Assembly (NCBI RefSeq): GCF_001659605.2
Contig: NC_035168.2
Coordinates: 6,938,058-7,002,057, forward strand
DNA: 64,000 nucleotides
Reading direction: 5' to 3'
DNA from: Manihot esculenta
Lineage: Eukaryota > Streptophyta > Magnoliopsida > Malpighiales > Euphorbiaceae
Position numbers and translations under genes: made by a program. Shown here piece after piece: positions 58,201-64,000 of this stretch. The first letter of the stretch is position 1. Every line of letters begins with the position of its first letter. The notes under the pieces were generated by a model. That model did not search any database. It saw only the letters and a program-made list of their open reading frames with translations, and was not told where the DNA came from.

Positions 58201-59620
58201 TTGAGGAATACTGTTGTATAAGTGGACTGTTGATTCCCTTGAGACATTGATACCTTCCACCCCAATTGAATTTCATAGTAATGGTTTTCCAGTTGCAGTT
58301 CACATCTCCAAGTCGTTCGAGCCATTGGATGCCTAACACCATATCCAATCCCATCAGAGGTAAAGAATACAAAGTAACATCAAAGGAAATACCTTGAACA
58401 TCAATAGCTGTTTGTTCAAATTTCACCGTGCACGGAAGGTGACCTCCATTGGCGACTTTCACTCAACTGCATTTAATTTGAGTTGCTGGTAATTTAAGGG
58501 ATTCTGCCAGTTTCTCATTGATGAAATTATGGGTAGAGCCACTGTCAATGAGAGCAATCATCACCGTTGATCCCATGGTTATCCATACTCGCATAGTTTG
58601 AGCAGTCGACCAACCATTGAGAGCATGAAGGGAAATTTCCAGTTCATCCTCACCTTCATCATCGTCGTCCTCTGTACCACCATCTAATAGAAGTAGCTGA
58701 GGTTTTGCACACCTGTGCCCTGGAGTGAATTTTGCGTCACAGTTAAAGCAGAGTCCAGCAGATCGTCGCTTTTGCATCTCTTCCCATGAGAGACGCTTGA
58801 CTGGCGGCGTAGCCTTATCTTTGGTCGGGGAAAGAGGATTCGACGAACTAAATGTTCGAAAAGGTTTTTTCTGCCGCTGTAATTGTTCATCACGCATCCG
58901 GGCATAATTAATTGCGTCTTTAAGCGTCTTGGGCTTAAACATCTGAATCCCGTCCGAAATCTCTGTTTTGAGTCCGCCCATGAATGTTCCCACAAGGGCT
59001 TTCTGTGTCCACCCCTTCACTTTGTTACCCAACCGTTCAAATTCGCGCTGGTAGTCTCTCAGTGAACCAACCTGTCGAATCTTAGATAAGGATTCATCAA
59101 AATCGTCACAGTCAGTAGGTCCAAAACGGGACCATAGTTCTTCAACAAAAACCTCCCAGGTGACCTCTTTATCTTCCTCTCGATACGTTCGTTGCAGCCA
59201 CCTCCACCACTGATTTGCTTCCCCCTGGAGATGGTAAGAAGCTAAATATACCTTTTCTGAAGGATCAGTTTTCTGGTAGTCGAAGAACTGATCGACTTTG
59301 GTCATCCATTCTGTCGGGTCATCGCCATAAAATTTGGGAAACTCGATTTTTGCGAGTTTGGAAGCAAAAATCGGCTTACCTCCTTCCCGTGACTCCTCCT
59401 TGTTAGATCTAGTTTGGCTATGATCACCCACACTGTTAACTCCCTCTTTATTAGAGACTGCTATATCAGAAAATCTTGTGATGGCCGCTTCAATCTGCTG
59501 TAACTTCGAGGAAAGCCCCTTGTCTAAATTGCTAACAGTAGTTTGGAGCTTACCCATGGTGTCATTAAGTGTTTCCACAGCAGCCTCCAGATTTTCAATT
59601 CGTTCCTTGTTTGATGCCAT
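55212..59620 (-). pseudogene. Reina-like polyprotein with three stops and one frameshift
   Basis: Starts MASNKERIENLEAAVETLND at 59620. Gag runs to about 58800 with a knuckle-like CFNCDAKFTPGHRC; protease is near IALIDSGSTHNFIN (catalytic Asp intact). In-frame TGA at 58463-58465, TAG at 58067-58069 and TAA at 57362-57364 interrupt the frame. The reverse transcriptase lies in 58018-57362 ([10 protein letters not shown]), its thumb and RNase H follow in 57346 downward (TDASDKGIGAVLSQ, TDQRSLKYLL), then integrase (HHCC, DFVEGLP, SDRDPVFISHFW). A frameshift near 56000 moves the end (55922-55212: HPVFHISLLKKYIG and chromodomain VQWKDLPVEDATWE) to another frame. The domain set is complete but coding is dead. 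Confidence 0.9.
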
Positions 59621-59682
59621 GAGGCAAAGAAAGGGGAAAGAGGAAAAAAATAAATAAATAATTTAGGAAGGGAAAAGGAAGC

Positions 59683-59694
59683 TCTGATACCAAT
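59683..59694 (-). other. Primer binding site of the Reina-like element
   Basis: The - strand reads TGGTATCAGAGC right after the LTR end at 59695, complementary to initiator tRNA-Met. Confidence 0.8.
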
Positions 59695-59820
59695 TGATAG
59701 GTCCCAGTCAAAACTTTAAAGAAAAGACAAGGAAATATTGAGAAACAATGAGTTGTATAATTTTTTGATTGATATCCTCCGTAGCAGTATAGCAAGCTTC
59801 TTATAAAATAGAACTTAACA
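59695..59820 (-). repeat. 5' LTR of the Reina-like element
   Basis: 126 bases matching 54932-55057 with about four substitutions. It ends at AACTTAACA (59820), directly against Tekay LTR sequence. Confidence 0.7.
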
Positions 59821-60938
59821 CCCCTATATGCTTATGAATGTGCTTATGCATGTCTGGGAGTGTTGTGCTTGAGTTTGGAAGGTTTGGGAGGCAAAATGTG
59901 CATAAAGGCTGAGTTTTGCCACTTCTGGAAGAACTCAGGTTCGACAGCCGAAGGCACTTTCGGCCGCCGAACCTGCCTATGGAGGCAAGCTTTTGGCTGC
60001 CGAACCCTGCCCCTGAAAGTTGGACTTTCGGCTCTGGAGGGGAGTTTCGGCCGCCGAAGGTGCCGCCGAAGGTGCATGAGTTTCGTCTCTGGAAGGGACT
60101 TTCGGCCGCCGAAGGTGCCGCCGAAAGTGACTGAGTTTCGGCTCTGGAGGGACTTTCGGCCGCTGAACCTGCCGCCGAAAGTGCCCTGTTCAGCCTTCCT
60201 TTGCACATTTTCTATGATTGTTTTAGGGTGTTTTAGGGGGGTTTTTGGGGAGTAGTTTAGAGTTATGATAGTGTATGTTTGGTCCCTCATTTTGAGTCCA
60301 CCTGTGTAGGTTCGGACCCGAGGAACCGAGGACCCCAGCAGTGAGCTAGCTGCTTCAGAGTCAGCCTGAGGTGAGTAGAATGAATCTTTATGTATCAAAT
60401 TCAATCAGTTTTGAGCATGTTCATGCATCATGAATACCATGTTATTTACTAGGTTGTTTGCATTAGAATCCACGAATATGTTGCATTGCATATTATGATG
60501 TTGATGTGGATGGATGTTGGATGACCCATTAGTCCTCGATATGATGAGATATGATATGATATGATATGGAAGTCCAGGTGTGGCCTGCACTACGCCCCTG
60601 GCACAATGTAAGAGAAAGTCCGGGTGTGGCCTGCACTACGCCCTCGGCACGATTGGATATGTATGATATGTTATGTATAAGAGAAAGACCAGGTGTGGCC
60701 TGCACTACGCCCCTGGCATGATTGGATTATGTAGAGGACTATTGGTGACAAGTCCATCCTTGATGTGATTTGTTTGTGATGTGATGCATTTCATGAAAGC
60801 ATGAATTTTAATATAATATTTTACTATTCTGCTCACTGGGCTCTAGTAACTCACCCCTTTCCCTTAACCCCCAGGTTTGCAGGTTCGGGATAGACCGGGG
60901 AGTCTTCCAGGTTGAAGCTATGTCTATGTAATAGTTAG
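59821..60938 (+). repeat. Tekay LTR fragment of a divergent subfamily
   Basis: Corresponds to about 30385-31455 of the complete LTR: GCCGCC palindromes (59940-60180), the GTTCGGACCCGAGGAACCGA mini-exon-like block (60309), three hairpin units (60574-60716) and the region before TAATAGTTAG. The hairpin units here use TGTGGCCTGCACTACG in place of TGTACCCATTCTACG, so it is a separate subfamily. It is cut at 60938 by the next LTR. Confidence 0.85.
60574..60716 (+). repeat. Three hairpin units, subfamily variant
   Basis: 60574-60601 and 60689-60716 have CCAGG/CCTGG stems; 60620-60647 has CCGGG/CTCGG, which still pairs with one G-U. The inner pairing is GTG/CAC instead of GTA/TAC. Confidence 0.75.
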
Positions 60939-62636
60939 TGTAATACCCGACTAGACTCCGGTATCGGAATTTCCTACCGTCCGGTGGAATCTCGGATGTC
61001 GGAAACCTCTAGAAGGGTAAAAGCATGTTTTATGAAATGTTTTCATGTTTTTAATGGTTTTAAGTATGAGATTAGTTGAGCTATGTTAGGTTTTATGTGA
61101 TTTGTGAACAATGTGGCATGTTTGAGTATGTTTGAAGTGTTGTAGTTGGGGTATATGTTTGTTTGAGGCCCCTAGGAGCTTGTATGCATGTTTTGGTCGA
61201 GTGGTATGCATGATTTGAGCTTGGGAGGCGAAATGTGCATAGGAGAGCTGAGTTTCTGCCATTCGGGAGAAGCTCAGGTTCGGCCGCCGAAGGGACTTTC
61301 GGCCGCCGAACCCTCTTGTGGAGGCAGCTTTCGGCTGCCGAAGCTTGCCCCCGAAAGAGGACTTTCGGATCTGTCTGGGACTTTTGGCCGCCGAAGGTGC
61401 CGCCGAAAGTGCCTGACTTTCGGCTCTGGAGGGACTTTCGGCCGCCGAACCTGCCGCCGAAAGTGCCCTGTTCAGCCATTTCATGCATGTATTTCTATGA
61501 TTATTTCATGATGTTTTAGGGGGTTTTTGGGGAGTATATTAGAGTTATGTTTATGTATGTTTGGTCCCTCATTGGAGTCCACCTGTGTAGGTTCGGACCC
61601 GAGGAACCGAGGACCCCCGCAGTGAGCCAGCTGCTATAGAGTTTGTCAGAGCTAGCCAGAGGTGAGTGGAATAAACCTTAAGTTTAAATCAATGAAATAT
61701 GAATTTTGAGCATGACCCATGCATCATGAATGCCATGTGATACTTTAGGTTGTTTGCATTAGATTCCACGAATATGTTGCATTGCATACTTGATGATGTT
61801 GTGGATGGGCATTGAATGATCCTTTAGTCCTTGATATGTTATGATAAGGCATGTTATGGTATGGTTGCCGGTTGTACCCATTCTACGTCCCGGCCAGAGT
61901 AAGAGAAAGACCAGGTTGTACCCATTCTACGTCCCTGGCATATTGGAATGTTATGTTATGTTATAGTAAGAGGAAGTCCGGTTGTACCCATTCTACGTCC
62001 CGGCATTTTGGAATGTAGAGGACTAGAGGTGACAATACCATCCTTATGTGATATGTTTGTGATGTGTTGCATTTCATGTAAGCATGAAATTTTAATATAT
62101 GTTTTCTCTATTCTGCTCACTGGGCTTTGTAGCTCACCCCTCTCCCCTAACCCCAGATGTGCAGGTACAGGATAGACCAGGAGGTTAGCCAGAGTTTTGA
62201 AGGATGTTTATGTAATAGTTAGGTTGTGGACATGACAATTGTACTATGATGTAATGTAAAAGATTATAGCATGTTATGTAATGAGATATATTGAGGTTAT
62301 AGTTGTGCTTGACCCTATGGGTATTGTTGTCCCTTTTGATACATGATCTATAGATATGTTTATGATGTTCATGACGGTCCAAGCTCAATGTATGATGAGA
62401 TACCCCATTGGAGCATTGATGAGGACTCCAGTGGTGATTTATGTTTATGATTATGTAATGTACAGGTTGAGCTTGGTTGATATATGAGAAGGTTTACAGA
62501 TTCTTTTGAGTTTGTTTGATCATGTATGGGATTTACAGGTTTACAGGTTATATGTTAGGCTTGCTACGGGTCCCGGCGGCCTTACGCCGACCTGGATCCT
62601 AGCGCCGGTAGCGGTCCGGATTTCTGGGCTGTTACA
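60939..62636 (+). repeat. 5' LTR of a second Tekay copy, with a promoter-region deletion
   Basis: TGTAATACCC at 60939 to GTTACA at 62636, 1698 bases. Compared with the full-length LTR it lacks about 570 bases joined near 61067-61075, removing the first palindrome cluster, the TATA box and the first splice donor. The second palindrome cluster (61275-61465), the mini-exon signals and three hairpins (61868-61893, 61911-61938, 61978-62003) remain. Confidence 0.9.
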
Positions 62637-62639
62637 GAG

Positions 62640-62651
62640 TGGTATCAGAGC
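62640..62651 (+). other. Primer binding site of the second Tekay copy
   Basis: TGGTATCAGAGC, three bases after the LTR end. Confidence 0.9.
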
Positions 62652-62936
62652 AGCCTAGGTTCATATGGTCGGACCTAGAGTGTTGGGCTCATAGAGGTTA
62701 TAGGAGGTCAAGCACAATTGGAGGGATCATGTCCACTAGGATAGGATGTAGAGTCCTGTCTTGTATGATGACGTGAAATGCCATGATTATATACATGTGC
62801 ATTGATGCTATGATTATATACATGTGCATTGATGCTATGATATGTATGCTATGTTTATGATGCAGGTTCATGTGTTTTCACATGAACCATACGATGCTAA
62901 TGTTTGTGCCATGTGTGCTGTCTTTCAGAAAACAGG

Positions 62937-64000
62937 ATGAGAGGAACTCGTCGATCCGCAAGATTGACTGGAGTGCCACCTCAGGACGAGGGCATTGATG
63001 CCCGTCGTCCAGCATTGCCTAGGGCAATGTCTAGTAGGTCTAGCAGAGAAAGAGCAGTGAGAGACCCTAGAAGGTCTTTGGATCTGGGTAGAAGCAGATC
63101 AGTAAGAGGAACAGTACAGGGCGGTATGTCAGAGGAGTTGGGGGATCAGATGGATGTGGATCAGAGGAGGGACAGCAGTCTTGGAGTGAGTATGTCGGAA
63201 GAGGGAGTGGGAGAGTCCCAAGGAGGCACTCAGGCCTCGGGATTTGTTCAGCCACCTTACTACCCACCCTTTTCTCATAGCCCCGGGTATTCGATGGGAG
63301 GTACATCGGATTACCCCAGTTTTAACCCTTATCACTCTCAGATGCCATACCCACCATACTACCCACCATACTCACAGTACCCTATGTACCCACCTCCACC
63401 ATATTACCCAGGTACAGCACACCCTACCCCGGGGGATGCTGCACCTTCTCCACCACCAGCAGCACCTACTGTCCCAGAAACCAAAATACCTCAACCTAGC
63501 TCATCTGGAGGGGGCAAGGTTAAGATGACCGACTACATGAAGTTGGGTGCCCCACAGTTTGAAACTGGTGATGACCCGTTTGTTTACCTTGAGAGAGTCA
63601 AGGTGATAACAGATGAGATAGGGGCGGATGACAGTAGAGCCATTCAGATGGCTGGGTTCACATTAAAATGTAAAAAGGCCCGTGAATGGTTCAAGAACTA
63701 TGTGAACCCTAGGGTGGACAGTATGTCTTGGGAGGAGTTTGCCAACGAGTTTGTGGGATGGGCTTTCCCTGAAAGCTCCAGAGAGCTGAAGATGATTGAA
63801 TTTGAACAGTTGAGGCAAACAGATGAAATGAGTGTAGATGAATATACTGACAAGTTTATGGAGTTGCTGCCATTTGCTGGGCAGAACTTGGACACAGACC
63901 AGAAGAAGTCAAGGAGGTATATCATGAAGCTCCATTCCAGGTATTCCTCCTTGATACAGTCAGCAGAGAGAGAGAGTGTCCACGCCATAGTGGATATGGC
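62937..64000 (+). CDS. Tekay gag (start of gag-pol), runs off the window
   Basis: Starts [20 protein letters not shown], preceded by the acceptor-like TCTTTCAG and nine further bases (GAAAACAGG-type context), as in the copy at 32162. At least 354 codons appear open to the window edge. The Pro/Tyr-rich region is followed by the gag domain: [40 protein letters not shown] and [20 protein letters not shown], with LRQTDEMSVDEYTDKFMELL after it. Protein similarity to the first copy is high in the gag domain, while the Pro-rich linker differs. Protease and pol lie outside. Its LTR lacks the promoter region, so expression from this LTR is doubtful. Confidence 0.9.
   Translation, partial: MRGTRRSARLTGVPPQDEGIDARRPALPRAMSSRSSRERAVRDPRRSLDLGRSRSVRGTVQGGMSEELGDQMDVDQRRDSSLGVSMSEEGVGESQGGTQASGFVQPPYYPPFSHSPGYSMGGTSDYPSFNPYHSQMPYPPYYPPYSQYPMYPPPPYYPGTAHPTPGDAAPSPPPAAPTVPETKIPQPSSSGGGKVKMTDYMKLGAPQFETGDDPFVYLERVKVITDEIGADDSRAIQMAGFTLKCKKAREWFKNYVNPRVDSMSWEEFANEFVGWAFPESSRELKMIEFEQLRQTDEMSVDEYTDKFMELLPFAGQNLDTDQKKSRRYIMKLHSRYSSLIQSAERESVHAIVDM

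Larger units (their letters stand above)
54932..59820 (-). mobile_element. Small chromodomain gypsy element, Reina-like, 4.9 kb
   Basis: Both ends carry the same 126-base terminal segment (54932-55057 and 59695-59820; about 4 differences) with TG/CA-type ends. On the - strand the order is LTR, PBS (TGGTATCAGAGC), gag, protease, RT, RNase H, integrase, chromodomain, a purine stretch (GGAATAGGA) and LTR. Size and order fit the Reina clade. No target duplication was found, and 59821 abuts a Tekay LTR fragment, so the right flank has been rearranged. Confidence 0.8.

Noticed and set aside
59801..61519. ORFs of up to 186 codons in the Tekay LTR fragments
   Set aside because: Same cause as in the other LTRs; both strands are open over the GCCGCC palindromes.

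Overview
This is a window of plant nuclear DNA. It is AT-rich, with intron-bearing genes and nested LTR and non-LTR retrotransposons. The host genes and the three chromovirus-type Ty3/gypsy groups fit a eudicot. A Malpighiales/Euphorbiaceae-type genome is only a guess from general look.

Host genes are few. Two short ORFs of the ARGOS/ORGAN SIZE RELATED (OSR) membrane-protein type lie about 6 kb apart on the + strand (3639-3902 and 10010-10213). A complete eight-exon phosphatidylinositol-4-phosphate 5-kinase with N-terminal MORN repeats lies on the - strand (21768 down to 16342; the splice model gives 767 residues). A complete BTF3 gene (beta subunit of the nascent polypeptide-associated complex) lies on the - strand (44181 down to 41718; five coding exons, 163 residues). 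They share no obvious pathway.

Region by region: 1-1325 holds a Tekay-type LTR end abutting an older, reversed Tekay relic (LTR start, chromodomain, integrase). 1622-1860 is a LINE 3' end. 5560-7260 is a decayed copia element with a 240-bp tandem duplication. 8683-9050 is an LTR relic of the family seen again near 47-53 kb. 13.9-15.9 kb holds three different minisatellites in succession. PIP5K follows. 23.0-40.45 kb is a nest: an L1-type LINE (- strand) was split by a CACTA transposon, and the CACTA was split by a young 9.9-kb Tekay/Del element (29608-39530) with a CTAAC target duplication, near-identical 2.28-kb LTRs and a polyprotein broken only by one stop codon. Two smaller insertions also sit in the LINE. 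BTF3 lies between this nest and a second retrotransposon block. 45.48-53.10 kb is a CRM/Galadriel-like gypsy element with a shared LTR and a second partial body. 54.93-59.82 kb is a small chromodomain gypsy element of Reina type. 59.82-64.0 kb has a Tekay LTR fragment, then a Tekay copy that runs off the window with an open gag frame.

The most interesting signal is inside the Tekay LTRs. Each carries three short imperfect hairpins whose stems co-vary between copies. Each full-length LTR also has clusters of GCCGCC palindromes and a conserved chain of splice-like signals ending just before the gag ATG. I found no tRNA, rRNA or CRISPR. No evidence points to a new cellular system; what may be new is the structure of this retrotransposon leader.
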